DNA of 64,000 bases from Bacteroides sp. (GTDB lineage Bacteria > Bacteroidota > Bacteroidia > Bacteroidales > Muribaculaceae): positions 17,899 to 81,898 of the forward strand of contig JAAVDH010000035.1 of assembly GCA_014801865.1 (NCBI GenBank), read 5' to 3'. Below the pieces are notes generated by a model, which was given only the letters and a program-made list of their open reading frames with translations, searched no databases and was not told the DNA's origin. Both the position numbers and the translations under genes were made by a program. Numbering within the stretch: the first letter of the stretch is position 1; each line of letters starts with the position of its first letter. This document shows positions 44,091-53,404 of the stretch, piece by piece.

Positions 44091-47000
44091 ATGACTCTCT
44101 TCCACCGAGTGACAACATATCTCCTCAGACTGTGTGCCCTCTCCACGATTATATTTGCGGGCACATCCTCTCTGTATGCATTCCCCACTGATACCTACGC
44201 CTCCAAATCGGTGCTTGCCGAAGGACGATGGGTGAAAATCAGTGTCGATGAAACAGGAATGTACTGCATCAGCGATGCCGAACTGAAAAGAAGAGGTTTT
44301 GCCGACCCTTCGAAAGTAAAGGTTTATGGCTACGGAGGACAACGTATCAGCGATATTCTGTCACAGGAGAACTATATTGATGACCTGCCGCAGGTACAGA
44401 GCGAACACACATCAAAGGGACTCGTGTTCTATGGCGTAGGCCCCGCCTCATGGTCGCTCGTATCAAGCCGTTGGCACCATACGCTCAACCCCTTCTCGGA
44501 GTTGGGCTACTACTATTTGAGCGACAGAGAAATGGAGACCCGAGCCATACCTGAGGAAAACAGCGCGCGCAAGAGCGTAATGGCCGCCACCACCTTTATA
44601 GATCGCATGTATCATGAAGTAGACCGTACTTCTCTGGGCTTCACAGGGCATCTGCTCCTTGGCGAAGATCTGCGTCGCAACCCCAATCTTACGCTATCGT
44701 TCAATCTGCCGGGAAGAGTTACAGGCACTCCAGTGTGGATGAAAACCACAATAGTAACCAAAGCTACATCTGCATCTACGGTAGTATTCACGGCCAACGG
44801 TAATAATATCGAAGAGAACGTAAATACAATTGCCGCCGCCTCATCGAAGAATTACGGCCGCACAGCCACATTTACCAAGACCTTTACCATTGACAGCGAC
44901 AAACTTCAATTAGGTATAGCCCTTAACGCACCTGCCGCTGCTACGGCTGCATACCTTGACTATGTGACCATCAACTATACCCGAGAGATGCGCATGATTG
45001 ACAATCTGCTTCAATTTCGTCTCACCACTACCGGTGGACGTCTGACATCGGGCAATGCAAACACACGCGTGTGGGACGTGACCGACCCTCTTGACATACG
45101 CGCCATGGCCACTCTCAAAGAGAACGATAACCTCTACTGGATCAATCCTTACAGCGGTTCACGCTCGTATGTGGCATGGAGTGAGTCGGCGTCTTTCCTC
45201 ACCCCGAAATATGTAGAAACTGTAACCAACCAGAATCTGCACGACCTCTCTATATCGCCCGAGATGGTTATCTTCACCCATTCGGAATGGGCTGCACAGG
45301 CTCAGCGTCTGGCCGACTTCCACAGTCAGAATGACAAGATGGAGGTACTCGTAGTGACAATGGACAAAGTGTACAATGAATTCTCTTCAGGCACACGCGA
45401 CGTAAACTCTATGCGTAAACTTCTGAAGATGTACTACGACCGTGGTCTTGAATCAGGCAAACCCCTGCGCTATGCCCTCATCATGGGGCGTCCGACATTT
45501 GACAACCGTCGCCTTACCGATGAAATAAAGAATATCACTTATCCCCTTATGCCTACGTGGGAGAGTGACGAAGGTCTCGTCAGTACCGAATCATACACTA
45601 CCGACGATGTATTCGCTTTCCTTGAGGATAACTCCGGCTCACGAATGGGCAGTGACCGTCTGTGTATAGCCGTAGGACGTGCTCCGGCACGCTCCGTAGG
45701 TGAAGCCCGCAACTTCGTTGACAAAGTGATAGCTTACTCCACCGAATCGCCCAAGACGGGATGGAAGAATCATGTGATGCTCATTGCCGACGATGGCGAC
45801 CGTGGCGAACACATGAACCAGACCGAAAAGATGGTCAAGAATATGATGGCCGATCCTTCGGGAAGCAACATGACCTATAGCAAAATCTATGTGGATGCCT
45901 ACGACGAAATCGGTGGCATGTCGCAGGAGGGTTACAACCTCATGCACCGCTATCTTGACGAGGGCGTGATGCTGTGGACATACGTGGGCCACGCACACCA
46001 GACTATGCTTGGCAGCGAGGGCCTGCTCAACTATGCCGACATCGACAAACTGTCACTCAGTCACTACCCCATATTCTACGGTGCCACCTGCCTGTACTTC
46101 GAGTGGGACAACCATAACGAATGTGCCGGCGAAGCCCTGTTTAACAAAGAGAAAGGTGGTTTCGTAGCCGGTATCAGTGCCACACGCTCGGTATACATCG
46201 TAGAAAACGGCACACTCAATTCATTATTCGGGCAGGAAGTATTCAAACGTAAGGCAGACGGCACCCTCTCCACCATAGGAGAAGTATACATGAACACCAA
46301 GAACTGTCTTACGGGCAACCGTACCAACACTAACAAACTGCGCTATGTGCTCATGGGTGACCCCGCCATGCGTATGGCCACTCCGCAGTCAACCGTGTCA
46401 CTCGAACTTGTCGACGGACAGTCGACCAACGTAGACGAAGCCGACTTCCCAGCTATCATGGCACGCCAGAATGTAGAACTCCGTGGTACGGTATACGCCC
46501 CCGACGGTTCTGCAATGACCGACTTCAACGGTACGATCGACGTAACTCTCCATGATGCCGAATATAGCGTGACATCACAGGGACGTCCCAGCGATGACAC
46601 CGAAGGCGAACCCGTGACCTTCGAGATGTACGGCGAAAAACTCTTTGCCGGACGCGGCACTGTAGTCAACGGCGACTTCACCGTCAAAGTGCCCATGCCC
46701 TCGGAGATAAGCGACAACTACCGTCCGGCTATGCTCAATATGTATGCTCTCAGCAATGACGGCACTACGGAAGCTTCAGGCGTGAGCCGTAATTTCTACG
46801 TCTACGGCTTTGACGAAACGGCCGATGCCGATACTAAGGCTCCGGTCATCAACTATGCATACCTCAATCACGAGAGCTTCGTGCCGGGTGCCACCGTCAA
46901 CGACTCACCCATGTTCATCGCCAAAGTGACCGATGACACCGGTATCAACCTCTCCACCGCCGGAGTAGGCCACCAGATGACCATACAGGTAGATAACCGC

Positions 47001-47498
47001 ACTGTCTACAACAATGTGGCCACATACTTCACACCCTCTACCGACGGCACACCCTCAGGCACCATCGCATACCCGATGAGCGGACTTGACAACGGCAACC
47101 ACACGCTTACATTCCGTGTATGGGACACCAGCGGCAACTCCACCTCTACTCAGCTTGACTTCTTCGTGGCCGAAGGCGCATCACCCCAGATGTTTGACGT
47201 ATACACCGATGCCAACCCAGCATCTACGAGCGCCAACTTCTTCATAAGCCACGACCGACCCAATACCGACATGACCGTCACCATCAGTGTCTACAACCTT
47301 ATGGGACGCCTTGTGTGGACATCAACCTCCACCGATCGCAGCGACATGTTCCTGACATCGCCCGTCAACTGGAATCTGCTTGACATGGGAGGTCACCGTG
47401 TACCCCGCGGCATCTATATCTACCGCGCCACCCTCTCCGTACCCGGATCCGATAAGGAAGAGTCAATCGGTAAACGAATCGCCGTCACAGCTCCATAA
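44091..47498 (+). CDS. porU: Type IX secretion system C-terminal sortase PorU (peptidase C25)
   Basis: 1135 residues from the ATG at 44091; a TTG at 44061 is in frame but lies in the tandem repeat. Signal peptide, then SVLAEGRWVKISVDETGMYC, the conserved PorU beginning. The gingipain-type cysteine peptidase domain has WTYVGHAHQTML (catalytic His about 632) and FYGATCLYFEWD (catalytic Cys about 667). Ig-like domains follow, and the end (VYNLMGRLVWTS, VPRGIYIYRATL, KRIAVTAP) is a sorting-type domain. PorU removes type IX C-terminal signals and attaches cargo to the cell surface. Likely clients in this window are the leucine-rich-repeat protein and the PNGase F-like protein. Confidence 0.88.
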   Translation: MTLFHRVTTYLLRLCALSTIIFAGTSSLYAFPTDTYASKSVLAEGRWVKISVDETGMYCISDAELKRRGFADPSKVKVYGYGGQRISDILSQENYIDDLPQVQSEHTSKGLVFYGVGPASWSLVSSRWHHTLNPFSELGYYYLSDREMETRAIPEENSARKSVMAATTFIDRMYHEVDRTSLGFTGHLLLGEDLRRNPNLTLSFNLPGRVTGTPVWMKTTIVTKATSASTVVFTANGNNIEENVNTIAAASSKNYGRTATFTKTFTIDSDKLQLGIALNAPAAATAAYLDYVTINYTREMRMIDNLLQFRLTTTGGRLTSGNANTRVWDVTDPLDIRAMATLKENDNLYWINPYSGSRSYVAWSESASFLTPKYVETVTNQNLHDLSISPEMVIFTHSEWAAQAQRLADFHSQNDKMEVLVVTMDKVYNEFSSGTRDVNSMRKLLKMYYDRGLESGKPLRYALIMGRPTFDNRRLTDEIKNITYPLMPTWESDEGLVSTESYTTDDVFAFLEDNSGSRMGSDRLCIAVGRAPARSVGEARNFVDKVIAYSTESPKTGWKNHVMLIADDGDRGEHMNQTEKMVKNMMADPSGSNMTYSKIYVDAYDEIGGMSQEGYNLMHRYLDEGVMLWTYVGHAHQTMLGSEGLLNYADIDKLSLSHYPIFYGATCLYFEWDNHNECAGEALFNKEKGGFVAGISATRSVYIVENGTLNSLFGQEVFKRKADGTLSTIGEVYMNTKNCLTGNRTNTNKLRYVLMGDPAMRMATPQSTVSLELVDGQSTNVDEADFPAIMARQNVELRGTVYAPDGSAMTDFNGTIDVTLHDAEYSVTSQGRPSDDTEGEPVTFEMYGEKLFAGRGTVVNGDFTVKVPMPSEISDNYRPAMLNMYALSNDGTTEASGVSRNFYVYGFDETADADTKAPVINYAYLNHESFVPGATVNDSPMFIAKVTDDTGINLSTAGVGHQMTIQVDNRTVYNNVATYFTPSTDGTPSGTIAYPMSGLDNGNHTLTFRVWDTSGNSTSTQLDFFVAEGASPQMFDVYTDANPASTSANFFISHDRPNTDMTVTISVYNLMGRLVWTSTSTDRSDMFLTSPVNWNLLDMGGHRVPRGIYIYRATLSVPGSDKEESIGKRIAVTAP

Positions 47499-47504
47499 TT
47501 AAGA

Positions 47505-47603
47505 GAGCGTGTCTGGATTTAAATGCTTTTATCACAAAGAGAGATTTTGGAGTGTATTTTCAAAATCTCTCTTTGTGATAAAAGCATTTGAATTCAAACA
47601 CAA
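47505..47603. repeat. Very long perfect hairpin behind porU
   Basis: Arms of 29 identical bases (47521-47549 and 47561-47589) with an 11-nt loop; with wobble pairs and one mismatch the helix extends to about 47511/47599. No terminal T run. The outer part (GTGTYTGRATTTAAATGC) resembles the element behind the kdsC-like gene at 18524. It could act as a strong 3' end or be a repeat-derived palindrome. Confidence 0.85.
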
Positions 47604-47707
47604 TCTTAGGCACTGTAGCTCCCTCTCTCCACGACTGCAACATATACATGACTTTATTTGAAGGCATTTTTTTGAAGGCCAAAATAGGCCGAGTCAGAAA
47701 ATTGCAT

Positions 47708-47715
47708 TAACTTTG
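47708..47715 (+). promoter_or_regulatory. Promoter -7 element of psd
   Basis: TAACTTTG matches TAnnTTTG; the message would start near 47722, about 42 bases before the psd ATG. A consensus -33 box is not evident. Confidence 0.55.
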
Positions 47716-47763
47716 TACGATATTGTACAAATACGCGTCATCCAAGCTTAAAAACTTGTAGAA

Positions 47764-48480
47764 ATGAGAGTAAAGATTCATAGAGAAGGTACTAACATAC
47801 TTGTCATACTGTTTTTCATATTGGCCTGCATCAACACCCCAGCGTGGATGTTTATCCGGCCTATGTGGATACCCGTGACTTTTACCACTCTGTCGGTCAT
47901 CACCTATCTGCTGGTACTCAACTTCTTCCGTTCGCCCCGTCGCCACTTTCCCGGCGATGCGTCGCGTAACATAGTGGTAAGTTCGGTCGACGGCAAGGTG
48001 GTAGCTCTCGAAGAGACCTATGAACCCGAAATACTTAAGCGCAACGTCATACAGCTCTCTGTATTTATGACCGTATTCAACGTGCATGCCAACTGGTTTC
48101 CGGTTAACGGCGAAGTAGAGCTTGTGCGCCACCACAAAGGTCGTTTTCTCTCGGCCTACCTGCCCAAATCAAGCGTAGAGAATGAGCGTAGCACTGTGCT
48201 CATCAAGGCCACCAACGGCCAGCAGATACTCGTGCGCCAGATTGCCGGAGCCGTAGCACGTCGTATCGTTACCTACGCTCAGCCCGGTGAGGAGGCCAAT
48301 ATCGAAGACCACATGGGCTTCATCAAATTTGGCTCACGTGTAGATATATTCCTGCCTCTTGATGCCAAGGTGCTCGTAAAGATTGGTGACAAGACCACAG
48401 GCGGCATTACAGAAGTAGCTCTGCTATCTGACAATCCCTCGGCTGAAAGCTGTAATGTCAATATCCCCGTCAACGTGTAA
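47764..48480 (+). CDS. psd: Phosphatidylserine decarboxylase (short, archaeal-type form)
   Basis: 238 residues. It makes phosphatidylethanolamine from phosphatidylserine. Two N-terminal membrane helices are followed by FFRSPRRHFPGD, VVSSVDGKVV, FMTVFNVHANWFPVNGEV and MGFIKFGSRVDIFLP. The FGS sequence is where the proenzyme splits to form the pyruvoyl-bearing alpha chain. pssA, which makes its substrate, begins 142 bases downstream, so the pathway steps are adjacent. Confidence 0.93.
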   Translation: MRVKIHREGTNILVILFFILACINTPAWMFIRPMWIPVTFTTLSVITYLLVLNFFRSPRRHFPGDASRNIVVSSVDGKVVALEETYEPEILKRNVIQLSVFMTVFNVHANWFPVNGEVELVRHHKGRFLSAYLPKSSVENERSTVLIKATNGQQILVRQIAGAVARRIVTYAQPGEEANIEDHMGFIKFGSRVDIFLPLDAKVLVKIGDKTTGGITEVALLSDNPSAESCNVNIPVNV

Positions 48481-48622
48481 GGCCGTCCGATAACGACCAT
48501 GGAAGTCTGCCGTACACATAAGCATTTGAGTATCATCCTACAAAAGATTCAGACATTACGGCTGAAAGATATCGTGAGTGCATAGGATATCACTTACCGG
48601 ATTAATGATAAATAAACGCGTC

Positions 48623-49327
48623 ATGATTAAACGTATAGTTGCCTCCATACCCAACACCATTACCCTCCTCAACCTCCTTTCGGGAGCTGTGGCATGTATC
48701 CTCTCATTTCACTCATCGACACTAATCGGCTCACTCACCGGATGCCAGTGGGCATTCATTTTCATAGGCATGGCGGCAGTGTTTGACTTCTGCGACGGTG
48801 CATCCGCACGTCTGCTCCACGCCTACTCTCCTGTAGGAAAGGAGCTTGACTCTCTCGCCGATCTCGTAAGTTTCGGTCTTGCACCCTCATTGCTGCTCTA
48901 CAACGCCATATCAGCAGCCGAAGGTGCTACCGATCTGCTATGCCTACCTGCACTGGTGTCGCTGTTTATAGCCGCAATGGGTGCTCTGCGTCTGGCCCGT
49001 TTCAATGTTGACGACCGCCAGACTACCGAGTTTATCGGTCTGCCTATTCCGGCCAATGCCCTGTTCTGGATAGGTTATATAGCATGGATGAACTCTCACG
49101 CATACCCCGGCCTATGGGTGTCACTGATATTCATTGTAGCCCTTGGTCTGATGATGGTGTCGCCCCTTCACATGTTCTCGCTGAAGTTCAAGAACTTCGC
49201 TTTTAAAGAAAACTATCTGCGCTATCTTCTCATCGCCTCCGCTGTCCTCATGGTTATATGGCTTGGGGTGCCGGGATTTGCCTGGACTATAGTCATATAT
49301 ATCCTCATGTCGGTTGTGAATCGTTAA
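48623..49327 (+). CDS. pssA: CDP-diacylglycerol-serine O-phosphatidyltransferase
   Basis: 234 residues from the ATG at 48623. Other in-frame starts are at 48605 (ATG) and 48578 (GTG), but relatives begin right before RIVASIPNTITLLNLLSG. Multi-helix membrane enzyme that makes phosphatidylserine from CDP-diacylglycerol and serine. The CDP-alcohol phosphotransferase motif is complete: FDFCDGASARLLHAYSPVGK followed by ELDSLADLVSFG (Asp-Gly, Ala-Arg, Gly, Asp, Asp). Between psd and the DUF4834 gene. Confidence 0.92.
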   Translation: MIKRIVASIPNTITLLNLLSGAVACILSFHSSTLIGSLTGCQWAFIFIGMAAVFDFCDGASARLLHAYSPVGKELDSLADLVSFGLAPSLLLYNAISAAEGATDLLCLPALVSLFIAAMGALRLARFNVDDRQTTEFIGLPIPANALFWIGYIAWMNSHAYPGLWVSLIFIVALGLMMVSPLHMFSLKFKNFAFKENYLRYLLIASAVLMVIWLGVPGFAWTIVIYILMSVVNR

Positions 49328-49341
49328 GAGAATATATTCTA

Positions 49342-49695
49342 ATGTCATTCCTACTCTTTATATTACTCATGGCGGTGGTGATGATTATCACACCGCTTTT
49401 CGGCACTTTTTTAAAAATCTACCGCCAGACGCGTAGAATGCGTAACATGTTCCGCGATTTCGGCGCATCCGGGTTCGGAAGCAATGAAGAAACATCACAG
49501 CGCTCACGCGGAGGGTGGACTTATCCCCTACGCCGCAAAAAGAAGGTGTATTCACGCGAAGACGGCGAATATGTCGACTTCAAGGAGGTGAACGTGACGG
49601 AAACTACAACCGAAACAAAAGATGCCTCGGGCACACACCGCACATACGCGCGCGAACAGCAGATTACAGATGTCGAATGGGAGGAAATAAGCTAA
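49342..49695 (+). CDS. DUF4834 family small membrane protein
   Basis: 117 residues from the ATG at 49342, 14 bases behind pssA; the frame is open further upstream only through overlap with pssA. One N-terminal transmembrane helix (FLLFILLMAVVMIITPLFG) is followed by a basic, hydrophilic tail with GGWTYPLRRKKKVYSREDGE and a C-terminal TDVEWEEIS, typical of DUF4834, a Bacteroidetes family of unknown role. The mutS ATG is only 3 bases after the stop. Confidence 0.75.
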   Translation: MSFLLFILLMAVVMIITPLFGTFLKIYRQTRRMRNMFRDFGASGFGSNEETSQRSRGGWTYPLRRKKKVYSREDGEYVDFKEVNVTETTTETKDASGTHRTYAREQQITDVEWEEIS

Positions 49696-49698
49696 ACT

Positions 49699-52311
49699 AT
49701 GGCTAAGAAAGAGACGCCGATGATGGCGCAGTATGACTCTATGAAGAAGTCACATCCCGATGCGATACTCCTCTTCAGGGTCGGTGACTTCTATGAAACT
49801 TTCGGACCGGATGCCATCATAGCATCGGAGATTCTGGGTATCACACTCACACGCCGTGGCAACGGCTACTCAAAGGATCAGGAACTGGCAGGCTTCCCTC
49901 ATCATGCGCTTGACACATATCTGCCCAAACTTCTGCGTGCAGGCAAGCGTGTGGCCATCGTGGATCAGCTTGAAGACCCCAAAACCGTAAAGAACAAACT
50001 TGTAAAACGCGGTATCACCGAACTGGTCACTCCTGGTGTGTCGCTCAGCGACAATCTGCTCACACATCGCGAAAACAACTTTCTGGCAGCCGTACAATTC
50101 GGCCGTCACAGCATAGGTGTGGCTTTTCTCGATATTTCTACCGGAGAATTCATGACCGGAGAGGGCACACCAGACTATATCGACAAACTGCTGGCCAACT
50201 TCTCACCCAAAGAAGTGCTCGTGGAACGCGGCCACAGAAAGGACCTCGACACACAGTTCTCGGGCCACTATCTGTCATTTGAGCTTGACGACTGGATATT
50301 TACCGACTCCGCGGCCAACGATCGACTGCTTAAGCAATTCGGCACAACGTCGCTGAAAGGATTCGGCATACATGGCATGGCATCGGCCATCATTGCCTGC
50401 GGGGCCGTGCTTCATTATCTTGACCTTACGCATCATCTTCAGACGGGCCACATATCCACGCCATCGCGTATAGAGGAGGATAAGTTCGTGCGCCTTGACA
50501 AGTTCACGGTACGCAATCTCGAGATAACCGAGCCGCTGGCCGACGACGGACGCAGTCTGCTCGGAGTGCTTGACCGCACCGTTACACCCATGGGTGCACG
50601 TATGCTGCGTCGGTGGCTGCTGTTCCCGCTAAAAGACCCCGAGGCCATCAACCGCAGACTTGATGTGGTGGAATACTTCTTCCGTCACCCCGACCGGCTT
50701 GACCTGCTCAAAGAACAGCTGGATATGATCGGTGACCTCGAACGACTGATGTCGAAGGTAGCTGTGGGTCGCGTGACTCCCCGCGAACTGACACAACTGC
50801 GCGCCTCGCTCGAAGCCATTCCAGCCATAAAGGAGATGTGTGACTCATCCGACCTTGAAGCACTACAGAATATCGGTGAACAGCTCAACGAATGTTCCGC
50901 AGTAAAAGAACGTATTGCCCGTGAGATTATGGACGACGCACCCGGAGCACTCAACCGCGGACAGGTCATCAAACCGGGTGTTGACAGCGAACTTGACGAA
51001 CTGCGTGACCTTGCATATCGCGGTAAGGACTACCTGATGCAGATTCAGTCACGCGAGAGTGCGGCCACAGGTATTCCAAGTCTGAAGATAGGATTCAACA
51101 ACGTATTCGGTTACTATATCGAGGTGACCAACGCCCATAAGTCAAAGGTGCCTGAGGAATGGATACGCAAGCAGACCCTTGTAAATGCCGAGCGATATAT
51201 CACTCAGGAGCTTAAGGTTTATGAAGAAAAAATACTCGGTGCGCAGGAAAAGATAGCCATTATAGAGGCGCGTCTGTTTACCGCCCTGGTGAGTATGGTC
51301 AACGACTATATCAGCGCCATAAAACTCAACGCCCAGCTGCTGGCACGGCTTGACGTGCTTTCTGCATTCACCCGCGTATCAGCCGAGAACAAATACAATC
51401 GCCCCGTGGTGGATGATTCGCTTGATCTGGAGATAGTCGAGGGACGTCACCCGGTGATAGAAAAGGAACTGCCCCCCGGCGAACCGTATATCAGCAATAC
51501 CGTGCGCCTCAATAACGAGGGCACTCAGGTGATGATGATAACCGGCCCCAATATGTCGGGTAAATCGGCGCTACTGCGTCAGACAGCCCTGAATGTGCTT
51601 ATGGCTCAGACCGGATGCTTCGTTGCGGCCGAGAGTGCCCACATAGGTGTGGTTGACAAGATATTCACCCGCGTAGGTGCCAGCGACAACATATCGCTCG
51701 GCGAATCTACCTTCATGGTAGAGATGACAGAAGCAGCCTCCATACTCAATAATATGAGCCGCCGCTCGCTCATACTGTTCGACGAACTTGGGCGCGGAAC
51801 TTCGACCTACGACGGCATATCCATAGCGTGGGCCATCGTGGAGTATATCCACTCCTACGCCGGACTCCATCCCAAGACTCTCTTTGCGACCCACTATCAC
51901 GAACTGAATGAGATGGAACACATGTTTGATCGTGTGGTCAACTTCAATGTATCGGTAAAGGAAATAGACGGCAAGGTGGTATTTCTGCGCAAACTTGCCA
52001 AGGGCGGTAGCGAACACAGCTTCGGTATACATGTAGCGCGCCTGGCCGGTATGCCTAACGACATTGTGGAACGCTCGGCACAGGTGCTGACCCAACTCGA
52101 GCAGGCCAACCGAAGAGATGGTATGTCGGATGGCACATCCATCACCATGCCTCAGCCTGCCGACGGAGTGCAACTGTCATTCTTCCAGCTTGACGACCCT
52201 GTGTTATGTCAGATACGCGACGAGATACTCAGCACTGACATCAACAACCTCACCCCCATGGCAGCCCTCAACAAGCTCAACGACATCAAATCCATACTCC
52301 AAGGTAAATAA
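49699..52311 (+). CDS. mutS: DNA mismatch repair protein MutS
   Basis: 870 residues, full length. Recognises mismatches and starts repair. The N-terminal mismatch-recognition domain shows [12 protein letters not shown] (the Phe-x-Glu motif that wedges into the mismatch). Connector, lever and clamp regions follow. The ATPase has [17 protein letters not shown] (Walker A, about 614-627), [19 protein letters not shown] (Walker B and dimer interface) and [11 protein letters not shown]. The C-terminal part ends in the usual helix-turn-helix and a short tail. Last gene of the psd-pssA-DUF4834-mutS series. Confidence 0.97.
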   Translation: MAKKETPMMAQYDSMKKSHPDAILLFRVGDFYETFGPDAIIASEILGITLTRRGNGYSKDQELAGFPHHALDTYLPKLLRAGKRVAIVDQLEDPKTVKNKLVKRGITELVTPGVSLSDNLLTHRENNFLAAVQFGRHSIGVAFLDISTGEFMTGEGTPDYIDKLLANFSPKEVLVERGHRKDLDTQFSGHYLSFELDDWIFTDSAANDRLLKQFGTTSLKGFGIHGMASAIIACGAVLHYLDLTHHLQTGHISTPSRIEEDKFVRLDKFTVRNLEITEPLADDGRSLLGVLDRTVTPMGARMLRRWLLFPLKDPEAINRRLDVVEYFFRHPDRLDLLKEQLDMIGDLERLMSKVAVGRVTPRELTQLRASLEAIPAIKEMCDSSDLEALQNIGEQLNECSAVKERIAREIMDDAPGALNRGQVIKPGVDSELDELRDLAYRGKDYLMQIQSRESAATGIPSLKIGFNNVFGYYIEVTNAHKSKVPEEWIRKQTLVNAERYITQELKVYEEKILGAQEKIAIIEARLFTALVSMVNDYISAIKLNAQLLARLDVLSAFTRVSAENKYNRPVVDDSLDLEIVEGRHPVIEKELPPGEPYISNTVRLNNEGTQVMMITGPNMSGKSALLRQTALNVLMAQTGCFVAAESAHIGVVDKIFTRVGASDNISLGESTFMVEMTEAASILNNMSRRSLILFDELGRGTSTYDGISIAWAIVEYIHSYAGLHPKTLFATHYHELNEMEHMFDRVVNFNVSVKEIDGKVVFLRKLAKGGSEHSFGIHVARLAGMPNDIVERSAQVLTQLEQANRRDGMSDGTSITMPQPADGVQLSFFQLDDPVLCQIRDEILSTDINNLTPMAALNKLNDIKSILQGK

Positions 52312-52313
52312 TC

Positions 52314-52348
52314 CACTTTGGCTGATTTCTATCCCCCCAGCCAAAGTG
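52314..52348 (+). terminator. Hairpin behind mutS
   Basis: CACTTTGGCT (52314-52323) pairs with AGCCAAAGTG (52339-52348), loop 15 nt, 3 bases after the mutS stop. It lacks a T run, so a terminator role is only likely. Confidence 0.5.
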
Positions 52349-52463
52349 CCGGAGGCACGATGTCGTGGATGACCGCAGGGAGTCCACGGAAGTGATACTT
52401 ATCTAAAACAATGAGTTGCGGAGCGACGATGTTGTCAGTATATACTCGAATTAATAGTTCGCA

Positions 52464-53075
52464 TCAAGAGATTGCTGTTATCATCTTCAAGTCAAAGAAC
52501 ATGACACGGCTTCTCAGTACATCGTCCTCTGATATTCCGAAAGCGTCTTTTTCGCTTTGCTCTGATTTATAGAGAGGCTTAAATCCATTCTTAAGATAAT
52601 AATGGATAGTTGAATCAGTGTTGTAGGCATCCACAAGCATATAGCGACAAGCCGCCTTATTATTCTCATCCACAAACCAGTATTTGAGGGCATCCATAAG
52701 TTGAGTGCCTATATTCAATCCATGCCCCTGAAATGTCTTGTTCACACCGAGACGGCCTATCAACACCGCTGGATAACTACGATGCCGCTTTTGCTGTGGA
52801 ATCCTTCGTTGGAGAGCATTTCGCGATGGATTGTCAAGCGTATATGTCTTTATGCCATCATAGGAGAGAGTTGCAATCGCAACAATTTCGCGCTGATTCT
52901 CTCTGTTTATCCAACAATACGTTTTGCCAAGCAACTCCTCCTCATAGAGAAACACATCCTGGCTGAAAAAATCGTCAAGATCTTCATCTCCACAAGAAAA
53001 GGGGTCACAGTAATCTGCGACCTCCTTAGTATAAGGCACCATAAAGGTGTTTTCTACGAAACTATAGTCCGCCAT
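52464..53075 (-). CDS. GNAT-family acetyltransferase, probable toxin of a GNAT toxin-antitoxin pair
   Basis: 203 residues. The GNAT core is visible: an acceptor-side N-terminal part (DPFSCGDEDLDDFF, as in TacT-like toxins where FxCGxxxLDxFL is conserved), IVAIATLSYDG, then the acetyl-CoA loop in LIGRLGVNKTFQGHGLNIGT (R/Q-x-x-G-x-G like) and YYLKNGFKPLY near the end. In TacT-type toxins the enzyme acetylates aminoacyl-tRNA; that this protein does so is inference. A 59-codon gene lies 2 bases upstream in the same direction, the normal antitoxin position. Both differ from the surrounding housekeeping genes. Confidence 0.75.
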   Translation of the reverse strand: MADYSFVENTFMVPYTKEVADYCDPFSCGDEDLDDFFSQDVFLYEEELLGKTYCWINRENQREIVAIATLSYDGIKTYTLDNPSRNALQRRIPQQKRHRSYPAVLIGRLGVNKTFQGHGLNIGTQLMDALKYWFVDENNKAACRYMLVDAYNTDSTIHYYLKNGFKPLYKSEQSEKDAFGISEDDVLRSRVMFFDLKMITAIS

Positions 53076-53077
53076 TG

Positions 53078-53257
53078 TCAGGCTTTGCGGGGAGGAAATA
53101 TAACATTTTTGGCACTTTCCAGCATGGTGGAAAGCACCTTACGCTGTGATTCCGAGAGTTTTGGCGTAGGCAATTTACCATTGCGCTCCGCTTCCTCGGT
53201 GAAGATTCTTGCATCTTCTCCCCAAAGCTCGGGGGATGTTTTAATTGTCATTGCCAT
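53078..53257 (-). CDS. Small protein, candidate antitoxin paired with the GNAT protein
   Basis: 59 residues, starting MAMTIKTSPELWGEDARIF and ending NVIFPPRKA; read directly from the minus strand. Ala/Glu-rich helix (FTEEAERNGKLP) and a second helix (SESQRKVLSTMLESAKN). It has no obvious ribbon-helix-helix domain at the start, though MTIK could be a short beta strand. The stop is 2 bases before the GNAT ATG, so the two are coupled. Antitoxin role is inferred from size, order and spacing. Confidence 0.65.
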   Translation of the reverse strand: MAMTIKTSPELWGEDARIFTEEAERNGKLPTPKLSESQRKVLSTMLESAKNVIFPPRKA

Positions 53258-53404
53258 AGTTTTATCTCCTTATTTCTAATTAAAGTCTAAAGATACAACA
53301 AATTTCTCACATAATCAGCTTAATAGGTAGACAAAAAGTCAATCCTCAATGGCAAATAACCCACTGCCCGACTTCTTCCCCCGCCTGCCGGAGTGCCGGA
53401 GGGA

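Noticed and set aside
51571..52173. Minus-strand frame of 200 codons over the MutS ATPase
   Set aside because: Shadow of mutS; the plus strand encodes Walker A and B.
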